A DNA stretch of 16,804 nt from assembly GCA_045125935.1 (NCBI GenBank), contig JBGVNW010000034.1, forward strand, positions 1 to 16,804, given 5' to 3'. The translations under genes were made by a program, and so were the position numbers. This DNA is from CAG-877 sp045125935. GTDB taxonomy: Bacteria; Bacillota_I; Bacilli_A; RF39; UBA660. Below the pieces are notes generated by a model. That model searched no databases. It had not been told where the DNA came from and saw only the letters and a list, made by a program, of their open reading frames with translations. Below are positions 1-5,796 of this stretch, piece after piece. The first letter of the stretch is position 1, and the number at the start of each line of letters is the position of its first letter.

Positions 1-56
1 ACCAAGATTCTTTGTGCATCATTTGGATACAATCTAAATTTATAAGCTTTATACAT
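1..56 (-). CDS. tnpB: TnpB (IS605 OrfB family) RNA-guided nuclease/transposase, N-terminal fragment
   Basis: Only the first 18 codons are inside the window; the gene runs off the left edge. They read MYKAYKFRLYPNDAQRIL, the typical start of the N-terminal helix-turn-helix domain of IS200/IS605-family OrfB/TnpB proteins (pattern K-x-Y-K-F-R-L-Y-P-x-xx-Q). A GGAGGTG ribosome site sits 6 bases before the ATG, and a strong promoter lies further upstream. From family knowledge, TnpB is an RNA-guided DNA nuclease that helps maintain the transposon, and its guide RNA overlaps the 3' end of the gene, outside this window. Whether a tnpA partner exists and whether the gene is intact cannot be seen. Confidence 0.8.
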   Translation of the reverse strand, partial: MYKAYKFRLYPNDAQRIL

Positions 57-85
57 ATGATGCACCTCCATAATCTTAACTTACT

Positions 86-114
86 ATAATAAAGGTAGTT
101 TTAAGAATCGTCAA
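86..114 (-). promoter_or_regulatory. SigA-type promoter for tnpB
   Basis: On the minus strand TTGACG (109-114) and TATTAT (86-91) are separated by exactly 17 bases. The tnpB start codon follows about 30 bases downstream of the -10. This is one of the closest matches to consensus in the window. The rest of 57-188 is AT-rich and shows no further gene. It presumably contains the left boundary of the transposon, which I could not place. Confidence 0.7.
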
Positions 115-188
115 GGTACTTAAAAGAGGAAATTTTTACCATTTATAATAAAGATTTATATACATAAAAACGCACTTTTCTAGTAAAT

Positions 189-216
189 AAAAAAAGAAGT
201 TTTACAATAAAACCTC
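189..216 (-). terminator. Rho-independent terminator of the spoVA operon
   Basis: On the minus strand a 9-bp stem (GAGGTTTTA / TAAAACTTC, one G-U pair) with a 3-base loop is followed by a run of seven T. The stem begins inside the spoVAE stop codon, so the operon ends here. Confidence 0.75.
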
Positions 217-565
217 AATTCTTTGGTTTGAAAAATAATGCAAATACAAAAGAAAATATAATTGCTGCCGTAATACCAGAGGCCGTTAAATCAAACATCC
301 CCATTAAAATACCCATAATACCATATCTATTAGTCTTAGCTAAAGCACCATGTATTAGGGAATGACCAAAACTAGTAATTGGAACAAGTGCTCCTCCACC
401 AACATGTTTGATAATAATATCATATAAACTAAAACTATCTAAAAATGCTCCTATTACTACAAAAATACTAGTAATATGTCCAGGAGTTAGTTTTGTATTA
501 TCTAAAATAATTTGCGCAATTAGGCATACCGCTCCACAGAATAAAAACGAATTAAGTAATAACAC
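215..565 (-). CDS. spoVAE: Stage V sporulation protein AE (SpoVAEb type)
   Basis: This 116-residue, very hydrophobic membrane protein is the third cistron of a spoVA cluster. It has about four predicted membrane spans. The family signature GGGALVPITSFGHSLIHGAL lies near residues 57-76. It resembles the IPITGFAHSMTSAAL stretch in SpoVAC, as expected because SpoVAC and SpoVAEb are related. In spore formers, SpoVA proteins form the inner-membrane channel that imports Ca-dipicolinic acid into the forespore and releases it at germination. The start is a GTG that overlaps the TAG stop of spoVAD by one base (TAGTG), with GGAGG 7 bases upstream, which suggests translational coupling. It ends in TGA. 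No spoVAF, lgr or spoVAB gene follows; the cluster is the minimal AC-AD-AE core. Confidence 0.93.
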   Translation of the reverse strand: MLLLNSFLFCGAVCLIAQIILDNTKLTPGHITSIFVVIGAFLDSFSLYDIIIKHVGGGALVPITSFGHSLIHGALAKTNRYGIMGILMGMFDLTASGITAAIIFSFVFALFFKPKN

Positions 566-1557
566 TATGCCACCTCCAAACTAATTGCATGAGCAATAGA
601 ATTAATATTTTGCTTTTGATATAAAAGTGTTGGACAAAATAATGCACCTGTTGCTACTAACAATACTTTCTTTAATTTTTTCTTTTTCATTTCATCATAA
701 ATATATCCATAATTAACTAGTGCACTACATACTGGTCCAGATCCTCCAGCTAGAACTTCTGGCTGTTTTTCCAAATCATATAGCATTACTCCACAATCGT
801 TATAATTTTTAGATAAATCATAATCATACTTTGCAGCCATATAATCTTTAACAATTTCCTTACCATATCGTCCTAAATCACCAGTAACAATCAAATCATA
901 ATAATCCGGACTTCTTCCAGTTTCTTCGAAATGCTTTTTCAAAGTATCAACAGCGGCTGGTGCCATAACTCTTCCCATATCATTAGGATCATTTTCTCCA
1001 TAATCAATTATTTTTCCTAAAGTTGCACTTTCAACACGTACATTAGTTTTTTCATTAGTTAAATAAATTGATGCTGCACCAGTTGCTGTAAAAGTTGCAC
1101 TTCTAGGTTTAGGTGCCCCATATTCAGTAGGATTTCTAAATTGTTTTTCACTTGTCATATTATGTGAAGAAACAAGTGCTATTGCATCATTAATCTGCTT
1201 ATTTTCAATAAAATTACTCGCAATTATTATCTCTAAAACACTACTACTACAAGCACCATAAACTCCTATAAATGAATTACCAACACCTTGACACCCATAG
1301 GTTGATGCCGAAATTTGATTTAATAAGTCGCCACCAATAACTAAATCAACTTCATCTTTTTTCTTACCAATCTTTCTAACCATTAAATTCAAATTATCCT
1401 TAATTGCCTTAATTTCAGCTTTCTCCCAAGAATCCTCACCAAAATATAAATCATTAAAAGTTTTATCGTAATACCTCTTCAAAGGACCATTCTTCTCATA
1501 AGGACCCGCAACAGTAACAGTATCACCTATATAAACATTTTTATATTTAAATGTCAT
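565..1557 (-). CDS. spoVAD: Stage V sporulation protein AD (thiolase-fold, dipicolinic-acid binding)
   Basis: This soluble 330-residue protein has the usual SpoVAD size. It carries the conserved N-terminal stretch (VYIGDTVTVAGPYEKNGPL), the GGDLLNQISAS segment, the YGACSSSVLEI region that occupies the nucleophile loop of thiolase-like enzymes, and the LAGGSGPVCSALVN motif near the C-terminus. In Bacillus, SpoVAD has a thiolase fold, binds dipicolinic acid and is required for its uptake into the spore core. The ATG overlaps the spoVAC stop by 4 bases (ATGA), and the stop overlaps the spoVAE GTG by one base, so all three proteins are probably made together. No disrupted motif was seen. Confidence 0.95.
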   Translation of the reverse strand: MTFKYKNVYIGDTVTVAGPYEKNGPLKRYYDKTFNDLYFGEDSWEKAEIKAIKDNLNLMVRKIGKKKDEVDLVIGGDLLNQISASTYGCQGVGNSFIGVYGACSSSVLEIIIASNFIENKQINDAIALVSSHNMTSEKQFRNPTEYGAPKPRSATFTATGAASIYLTNEKTNVRVESATLGKIIDYGENDPNDMGRVMAPAAVDTLKKHFEETGRSPDYYDLIVTGDLGRYGKEIVKDYMAAKYDYDLSKNYNDCGVMLYDLEKQPEVLAGGSGPVCSALVNYGYIYDEMKKKKLKKVLLVATGALFCPTLLYQKQNINSIAHAISLEVA

Positions 1558-1997
1558 ACTAAACCTCCAATCAAATATCTAATCATTCCAAAAAACCACG
1601 CCGATACAACTCCATATAAAATAACAGAACCCGCTAATTTAAACATATTAGAACCAAGTCCATATATTGGACCTTCTTTTCTATAATCTAAAGCTGCGCT
1701 AGTCATTGAATGAGCAAATCCTGTAATAGGTATTAATAAACCACATTTACATTTTGTAACTAATTTATCAAAAAAACCTAAAGCTGTTGATAAACTCGCA
1801 ATAAATATTAAAATAACACTCATAAATACTTGGGCATCAGCTCTAGATTTATGAAAACAGCCACAGATTATTTCAATAATTCCTTCCCCTAATAATCCAA
1901 TTAAACCACCAACTACAAACGCAATTATCGCGTTTCTTAATCTTGTCTCTTTTGCTTTATGAAAATCCGCAATTTTCTTATATGTCTTATCTTCCAT
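1554..1997 (-). CDS. spoVAC: Stage V sporulation protein AC
   Basis: This 147-residue polytopic membrane protein is the first gene of the spoVA operon. Hydrophobic spans lie near residues 22-47, 56-76 and 115-137, with a re-entrant-looking segment CGLLIPITGFAHSMTSAAL around 85-103 that is diagnostic of the family. In B. subtilis, SpoVAC is a mechanosensitive-type channel component used for dipicolinic acid release. The N-terminus is charged and probably cytosolic. Start at ATG with GGTG about 7 bases upstream. Expression probably comes from the sigma-G/F-like promoter immediately upstream. The sigF terminator lies between this gene and the upstream sigma gene, so the two are at least partly separate transcription units. 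Confidence 0.94.
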   Translation of the reverse strand: MEDKTYKKIADFHKAKETRLRNAIIAFVVGGLIGLLGEGIIEIICGCFHKSRADAQVFMSVILIFIASLSTALGFFDKLVTKCKCGLLIPITGFAHSMTSAALDYRKEGPIYGLGSNMFKLAGSVILYGVVSAWFFGMIRYLIGGLV

Positions 1998-2013
1998 TTT
2001 TAATCACCACTAA

Positions 2014-2043
2014 TAGTATCAACAAAAAAAATATTTTAATACA
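2014..2043 (-). promoter_or_regulatory. Sigma-F/G-like promoter for spoVAC-AD-AE
   Basis: On the minus strand TGTATT (2038-2043) and GATACTA (2014-2020) are separated by 17 bases. The forespore sigma-F/sigma-G consensus is about GHATR at -35 and CATNHTA at -10, so each element has one mismatch. It lies just downstream of the sigma-gene terminator and 17 bases upstream of the spoVAC start codon. B. subtilis spoVA is sigma-G dependent, which makes this assignment natural. It remains a pattern match. Confidence 0.55.
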
Positions 2044-2074
2044 AAAAACTTAAGAATTTTTTATTCTTAAGTTT
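2042..2074 (-). terminator. Terminator after the sigma-F-like gene
   Basis: A perfect 11-bp inverted repeat (AAACTTAAGAA / TTCTTAAGTTT, 2046-2056 and 2064-2074) is followed on the minus strand by a T-run. The stem overlaps the stop codon of the sigma gene. It is low in G+C, so termination may be partial. Confidence 0.65.
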
Positions 2075-2711
2075 AAAGTACACTTTTTAACTTCTCTAAA
2101 ATCTTACCTTCTTTTCTCGATACTTGAACTTGACTCATTCCAAGTTCCCTACTTGTCTCAGACTGTGTTAAATCTTCAAAATAACGAGATACAATTAAAT
2201 TCTTTTCTTCTGGAGAAAGTCCATCTAACGCAACTTTTAAATCTAATATTTCTAAGTTCATTCCATTATCGGTCGTCATAATAGAATTATAAAAATCACT
2301 AGATTCTTCATCACTTGTATAATCTAGACTTCTAATATCTAAAGCTGCCATCCTAGCTTCCTGAATCTTTTCTTCATCAATCTCTAAAAATAAAGATAAC
2401 TCCGTCGTAGTTGGCTCTCTTCCCAAAGATTGACTCATTACATCTTTAGCTCTTTCCACAGCTTGATTAACTTTTACTAATTCACTACTTACCTTTACTA
2501 AATTACTTTCCCTAACATATTTTTTTACTTCTCCTAAAACATAATAATATGCATAAGTAGAAAATTTAGTATTTTGACTACTATCATAATGCTTATAAGC
2601 ATCAATTAAACCTAACATTCCTACTTGATATAAATCATCTCTATCAAAATAAGAAGTATATCTATTAATAATCCCATATACTAAACCTTCATATTCTAGT
2701 AAGTCGTCCAT
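2073..2711 (-). CDS. sigF: Sporulation sigma factor, sigma-F-like (SpoIIAC)
   Basis: This is a 212-residue sigma-70 family protein of the SigB/F/G group. Region 2 runs from about residue 8 to 75 (DDLYQVGMLGLIDAYKHYD, then TKFSTYAYYYVLGEVKKYVR), region 3 from about 76 to 120, and region 4 from about 158 to the end, with DLTQSETSRELGMSQVQVSR as the promoter-recognition helix-turn-helix. The choice of sigma-F rests on context: a SpoIIAA-like gene precedes it by 11 bases and spoVA follows, as in B. subtilis. Compared with B. subtilis sigma-F it lacks roughly 40 N-terminal residues, starting inside region 2.1. The start is supported by AGGAGG 4 bases before the ATG. Sigma-G is the main alternative. 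The gene for the anti-sigma kinase SpoIIAB is missing from the operon. Confidence 0.85.
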   Translation of the reverse strand: MDDLLEYEGLVYGIINRYTSYFDRDDLYQVGMLGLIDAYKHYDSSQNTKFSTYAYYYVLGEVKKYVRESNLVKVSSELVKVNQAVERAKDVMSQSLGREPTTTELSLFLEIDEEKIQEARMAALDIRSLDYTSDEESSDFYNSIMTTDNGMNLEILDLKVALDGLSPEEKNLIVSRYFEDLTQSETSRELGMSQVQVSRKEGKILEKLKSVL

Positions 2712-2722
2712 TATCCTCCTAT

Positions 2723-3043
2723 CTATATATTAAAATACTTAAACGCCTCCACTTCACTATTTATATAAACTAATCTTTTATCTTTAAAAATATTATTAAT
2801 TCCACACATCACAACATCTCCACAACTTAAAAATATTTCATATAATTTATTTTGTATTTTATTAAAAACACTATTCTCAATATCAACAACATCGACAAAA
2901 TTAATTACATAAAAATGCATTCCTAAATTATAAAGTAAATTATCAATTTCTAAATCTAAGTCATTAAATGTCCTATTAGTTAAATCTCCCTCCAATCTAA
3001 TAAAAGTAACTCCTCTTACTACATCAACATCTACATTTAACAT
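2723..3043 (-). CDS. SpoIIAA-like STAS-domain protein (degenerate anti-sigma-F antagonist)
   Basis: This 106-residue protein aligns along its length with SpoIIAA: a VRGVTFIRLEGDLTNRTF beta-hairpin, a first helix, the YVINFVDV strand and the DVVMCGINNIFKDKRLVYIN C-terminal part. The loop that in SpoIIAA reads F-M-D-S-S-G and holds the phosphorylated serine here reads DIENSVF, with no D-S-S-G signature. By my hand alignment Asn occupies the phospho-serine position. The start at 3043 is preferred because GAGAGGTG lies 6 bases before it; GTG/ATG codons 3 and 2 triplets upstream fall within that ribosome site. It sits directly upstream of the sigma-F-like gene with no spoIIAB between. Its partner and mechanism are therefore unclear. 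It may bind the sigma factor or another kinase encoded elsewhere. Confidence 0.75.
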   Translation of the reverse strand: MLNVDVDVVRGVTFIRLEGDLTNRTFNDLDLEIDNLLYNLGMHFYVINFVDVVDIENSVFNKIQNKLYEIFLSCGDVVMCGINNIFKDKRLVYINSEVEAFKYFNI

Positions 3044-3063
3044 GAACATCACCTCTCATCTAA

Positions 3064-3092
3064 AATATAAAAAAAAAGAATTGATTACTCAA
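3064..3092 (-). promoter_or_regulatory. Candidate promoter of the STAS-sigma operon
   Basis: On the minus strand TTGAGT (3087-3092) and TATATT (3064-3069) are 17 bases apart and lead to the STAS gene start 20 bases downstream. A Spo0A box lies 4 bp upstream of the -35, the geometry of Spo0A-activated sigma-A promoters such as B. subtilis spoIIG. B. subtilis spoIIA itself uses sigma-H; I saw no good sigma-H element here. The site overlaps an inverted repeat that also looks like a terminator. Confidence 0.45.
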
Positions 3093-3099
3093 TCAATTC
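3069..3099 (-). terminator. Terminator-like hairpin after the zinc-ribbon gene
   Basis: A perfect 9-bp stem (GAATTGATT 3078-3086 / AATCAATTC 3091-3099) with a 4-base loop is followed on the minus strand by eight T. It would stop transcripts arriving from 3164-3868. Because it overlaps the candidate promoter and one Spo0A box, it may also or instead be part of the control region. Confidence 0.6.
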
Positions 3100-3104
3100 G
3101 ACAA
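3097..3104 (-). promoter_or_regulatory. Spo0A box 1
   Basis: The minus strand reads TTGTCGAA, an exact match to the Spo0A binding core TGTCGAA. It lies 54 bases upstream of the STAS gene start and 4 bases above the proposed -35. Confidence 0.65.
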
Positions 3105-3122
3105 AAGCTTCCAAATAATTTA

Positions 3123-3130
3123 TTCGACAA
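3123..3130 (-). promoter_or_regulatory. Spo0A box 2
   Basis: This is a second exact TTGTCGAA on the minus strand in the same orientation, 26 bp upstream of the first. The flanks are also shared (ATTCGACAAAA on the plus strand at both places). Paired boxes are typical of Spo0A-activated early sporulation operons. Confidence 0.65.
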
Positions 3131-3163
3131 AAAAAGCCAATATTTTAAATTGACTCTTTTAAA

Positions 3164-3868
3164 CTACTTTGTTTTATGAGAATGATTATTATCTGTATTA
3201 ACTGTTTTATAAAGTTTTGCTCCACAATAATTACATTTCTTTATATCAGTATTTTCTGGATCAAGTGCCGCTCCACAATTTGGACACTTAAATTCTTTAT
3301 AGGTTGGATTTAAATCTTTAGCCATCTTAACTGCAACTTCACTTAAATCATTTAACATTTCTTTTGTGGAATTTCCATTCATTAGAGATGTCATATTTCT
3401 AGAATTTCTAACAAATGTCATTATTATTATAATCGCAACTACTACAAACATTACAACCGGTATTAAAAACACAAAGCTAACTTTAAAAATACTATTATTT
3501 TTAGTAGTTTCTTTTTGTTCTTCAACAACTGCTTCAAATTCTAAGGAATTTATTTCTTTTTCAATATCCCAAATCTCGTCTTGAATATCATCTATCTCAT
3601 CACCTAATAAATAATATTTTTCTGAAAACCCATTAGCATGAAATTCCGTACTTTGTTCAGCTTTTAATTTAGCTAACTTCACCTCTAAATCATCTTTTTC
3701 TTGTTCTAAATCATCAATTGTTTTATCATTTTCAGAACTTTCAGTCGCCTCACTATAACGTTGTATAACAAACTCTTTCGCAAATACATCTAGATTATTA
3801 AAAAATAATCCACCACATAAAACTATAAATAACACTACCCCTATAATTTTAAATAATTCTTTTTTCAT
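3164..3868 (-). CDS. Membrane protein with coiled coil and C-terminal zinc ribbon
   Basis: I do not recognise this 234-residue protein as a named family. An N-terminal hydrophobic segment (7-24) ending in VFA-KE at residues 28-32 looks like a signal peptide or anchor. An acidic/basic heptad-like coiled coil spans about 46-118. A strong membrane span follows at about 128-153. The cytosolic tail ends in a zinc-ribbon with two Cys pairs (C195/C198 and C212/C215, each CxxC followed by Gly-Ala). The likely topology is an extracellular coiled coil and an intracellular zinc ribbon. Start: ATG with GGAGG 7 bases upstream. It has its own promoter with a palindrome and its own terminator, so it is probably monocistronic. 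Its place beside the spoIIA/spoVA block hints at an envelope or sporulation role, but nothing in the sequence proves that. Confidence 0.75.
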   Translation of the reverse strand: MKKELFKIIGVVLFIVLCGGLFFNNLDVFAKEFVIQRYSEATESSENDKTIDDLEQEKDDLEVKLAKLKAEQSTEFHANGFSEKYYLLGDEIDDIQDEIWDIEKEINSLEFEAVVEEQKETTKNNSIFKVSFVFLIPVVMFVVVAIIIIMTFVRNSRNMTSLMNGNSTKEMLNDLSEVAVKMAKDLNPTYKEFKCPNCGAALDPENTDIKKCNYCGAKLYKTVNTDNNHSHKTK

Positions 3869-3890
3869 AAAGAAACCTCCACCTACCTAA

Positions 3891-3919
3891 ATTTTACAAT
3901 TTGTAAAAATAATTAGCAA
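3891..3919 (-). promoter_or_regulatory. Promoter with palindromic operator for the zinc-ribbon membrane protein
   Basis: On the minus strand TTGCTA (3914-3919) and TAAAAT (3891-3896) are 17 bases apart. A perfect inverted repeat, TTTTACAA-T-TTGTAAAA (3892-3908), overlaps the -10 and spacer, the position expected for a repressor operator. No T-run follows on the minus strand, so a terminator is unlikely. Confidence 0.5.
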
Positions 3920-3939
3920 TAGAAAATTTATATACTATT

Positions 3940-5142
3940 TTAAAAATTATCATTCATCAATAATTCAAAGATATTTATATGTCTTATACCATCCCTAGAA
4001 TAATCACTTTTATCTAATGAAATAACATATTTTTCATTATCATCATTGATCTCATTAAAAGCACTAAATTCTCTTTTGATTGTTTCTTCGTCATTTAACA
4101 AATAACAAACTTGAATATATTTAACTTTCCCATTTTTTGATGCAATAAAGTCTATTTCACCCTTTTTTGTTTTACCAATATAAACTTTATAATCTTTAGA
4201 AATTAAATCATTATATACAATATTTTCTAAAGCAACAGAATAATTTATATTCTCTCCACTAGTTTTAATTTGTTTTATTCCTAAATCATTAGAATAGTAT
4301 TTATTCAATGTTTTCAAAATACTTTTACCATGTATATCATATCTATATACTTTATTCATTATAAATGTAGATGTAAATGCTTCTAAATAATTATAAAGTG
4401 TATCATTCGCAATTTCATGATGTTCTCTTTTCAAATAATCAATCACATTATCCCTAGAGAACTCTCGTGCTTCAGTATCTAATATATATTGTAAAATTTT
4501 ATTAAATGAAGCAATATCCTTTATCCATAATCTCTCTACAATATCTTTTAAAATTATCGAATCATAAACACTAGACAAATAATTTGCTTTATCATTATCA
4601 TCAGAAAATAAAAATCTCTGTGGTAAACTTCCCCATTTAAAAATATCTATTAACAAGTCTTCATATTGACTCTCTTTTGCTTTTTTTAATTCAACAACTT
4701 CTTTAAAAGATAACGGATTAATTCTAAAACTTACATATCTACCAGACAAATCAGTTGATAATTCAAGCAAAGTCATTCTACTATTAGAACCAGTTATAAA
4801 TATACTATATTGATTTGTTATTCTTAATGAATTAATAGCTTTTTCAAAATTTTCAATTTTTTGAATTTCATCTAAAAAAACATAATATTTATTTTTATTA
4901 ACTGTCAATGATTCAACATAATTACATAAATCCTTAGCGTCATTTATAAAATCATATTTTAAAGATTCAAAGTTTATATATATAATATTATCATCTGATA
5001 TACCATTATTTTTTATTTCATCCATAATTTGAGTTAAAATTACTGACTTTCCACTTCTTCTCATTCCATAAATAATTTTTATTAAGGAAGTTTCTTCATA
5101 AAAACCTCTTATCTTTTTCAAATATTTCTCTCTTATAAGCAT
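3940..5142 (-). CDS. AAA-family ATPase with DUF4143 C-terminal domain
   Basis: This is a 400-residue protein of the widespread AAA_14/DUF4143 family. The Walker A motif GMRRSGKS is at 26-33, Walker B VFLDEIQ at 88-94, and the sensor-like TGSNSRM at about 118-124, followed by the LSGRY segment common in the family. The C-terminal half carries the DUF4143 region, including KKGEIDFIA and YIQVCYLL, which resemble a PD-(D/E)xK nuclease fold with the usual Lys replaced. The family's role is poorly defined. Members occur as stand-alone genes in gut bacteria and are suspected of nucleic-acid or stress functions. Length is normal, with no frameshift. It has a strong promoter and stands alone. The start ATG at 5142 has AGGTG 9 bases upstream. 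Confidence 0.88.
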   Translation of the reverse strand: MLIREKYLKKIRGFYEETSLIKIIYGMRRSGKSVILTQIMDEIKNNGISDDNIIYINFESLKYDFINDAKDLCNYVESLTVNKNKYYVFLDEIQKIENFEKAINSLRITNQYSIFITGSNSRMTLLELSTDLSGRYVSFRINPLSFKEVVELKKAKESQYEDLLIDIFKWGSLPQRFLFSDDNDKANYLSSVYDSIILKDIVERLWIKDIASFNKILQYILDTEAREFSRDNVIDYLKREHHEIANDTLYNYLEAFTSTFIMNKVYRYDIHGKSILKTLNKYYSNDLGIKQIKTSGENINYSVALENIVYNDLISKDYKVYIGKTKKGEIDFIASKNGKVKYIQVCYLLNDEETIKREFSAFNEINDDNEKYVISLDKSDYSRDGIRHINIFELLMNDNF

Positions 5143-5161
5143 ATTTTCATCACCTAGCCAT

Positions 5162-5190
5162 ATTATATAAAATAATATAATTTTTGTAAA
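5162..5190 (-). promoter_or_regulatory. SigA-type promoter of the AAA ATPase gene
   Basis: On the minus strand TTTACA (5185-5190) and a perfect TATAAT (5162-5167) are 17 bases apart. The ATPase start codon lies 19 bases below the -10. Confidence 0.7.
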
Positions 5191-5191
5191 G

Positions 5192-5213
5192 TTATTCCAC
5201 TGTACTGGAATAA
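5192..5213. repeat. Inverted repeat next to the ATPase promoter
   Basis: TTATTCCA (5192-5199) and TGGAATAA (5206-5213) form a perfect 8-bp inverted repeat around CTGTAC, ending one base above the -35 of the ATPase promoter. It could be an operator. On the plus strand it is followed by eight T and so also looks like a terminator, but no plus-strand gene leads into it. The rest of 5214-5320 is AT-rich and I saw nothing in it. Confidence 0.4.
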
Positions 5214-5320
5214 TTTTTTTAATTAAACTTACATAAAAACTCTAATTTTCACTTTACGTCCTTTAATTTTTAATAAATATTTTATGCAAACAAAAATAAT
5301 ATGAACCAAGAAAAAAGCAA

Positions 5321-5366
5321 GAAAAAAGGCAAATCGAAAATGTATAAAACATCAATTTGCTTTTTT
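5321..5366 (-). terminator. Terminator after the PPC-domain gene
   Basis: On the minus strand AAAAAAGCAAAT pairs with ATTTGCCTTTTTT (one bulge), with an inner ATGT/ACAT pairing. Further T-rich sequence follows. The stem overlaps the stop codon of the upstream minus gene. It has few G-C pairs, so its strength is uncertain. Confidence 0.5.
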
Positions 5367-5757
5367 ATCTTATCTTCTCAATAACTAATTCTTTATATCC
5401 TGTTGTATCATCATATTCTCTAGTTAATTTATAATTATTTATTTCAATAATACAAATTTCTGCTGTACTATTAACTAAACAGCCTTCAGTTAAATGACCA
5501 CCTACAGTATTACCTTCCCTATCACTAAAAGAAACATGTATATGAACACCATCCTCAGATATTGTTCCAGTCATACTTACAATTTCATGGTCACCAGTTT
5601 TTTGATAAAAATCATCTCCACCAGCTAGTCTAAAATTAATCTCGTAACAACAACCAACACAAGCTCCAATAATACCAGCTTTGATATTATTATCTTCACA
5701 ATACTTAATAATTTCCTTTTTTAAATCCATTCCTTTAGTTAATCTAAATACATACAT
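5365..5757 (-). CDS. PPC-domain (DUF296) protein, possible DNA-binding or regulatory protein
   Basis: This 130-residue protein is a stand-alone PPC/DUF296 domain. It has the N-terminal MYVFRLTKGMDLKKEI segment, AGIIGACVGCCYEINF at about 27-42, and the family hallmark VHIHVSFSDREGNTVGGHL at 71-89, with His72, His74 and His88 as possible metal ligands. In plants this domain is attached to AT-hooks. Bacterial stand-alone members form trimers and have no firm function. The start ATG has AGGAG 8 bases upstream. It lies 37 bases downstream of nrdG, beyond a short hairpin, so it may be expressed by read-through from the RNR operon. No separate strong promoter was seen in the gap. Confidence 0.85.
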   Translation of the reverse strand: MYVFRLTKGMDLKKEIIKYCEDNNIKAGIIGACVGCCYEINFRLAGGDDFYQKTGDHEIVSMTGTISEDGVHIHVSFSDREGNTVGGHLTEGCLVNSTAEICIIEINNYKLTREYDDTTGYKELVIEKIR

Positions 5758-5773
5758 AATTTTTTCTCCTAAT

Positions 5774-5796
5774 CAAAAAGAAGCATCTAGCTTCTT
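5774..5796 (-). terminator. Short terminator-like hairpin after nrdG (module 1)
   Basis: A 7-bp stem (AAGAAGC / GCTTCTT) with a 5-base loop is followed on the minus strand by TTTG. It overlaps the nrdG stop codon. The T-run is short, so read-through into the PPC gene is plausible. Confidence 0.5.

Noticed and set aside
3366..3584. Plus-strand open frame opposite the zinc-ribbon membrane protein
   Set aside because: It has no ribosome site, and its Ile/Thr-rich translation is the reverse complement of a coding strand with a membrane span.
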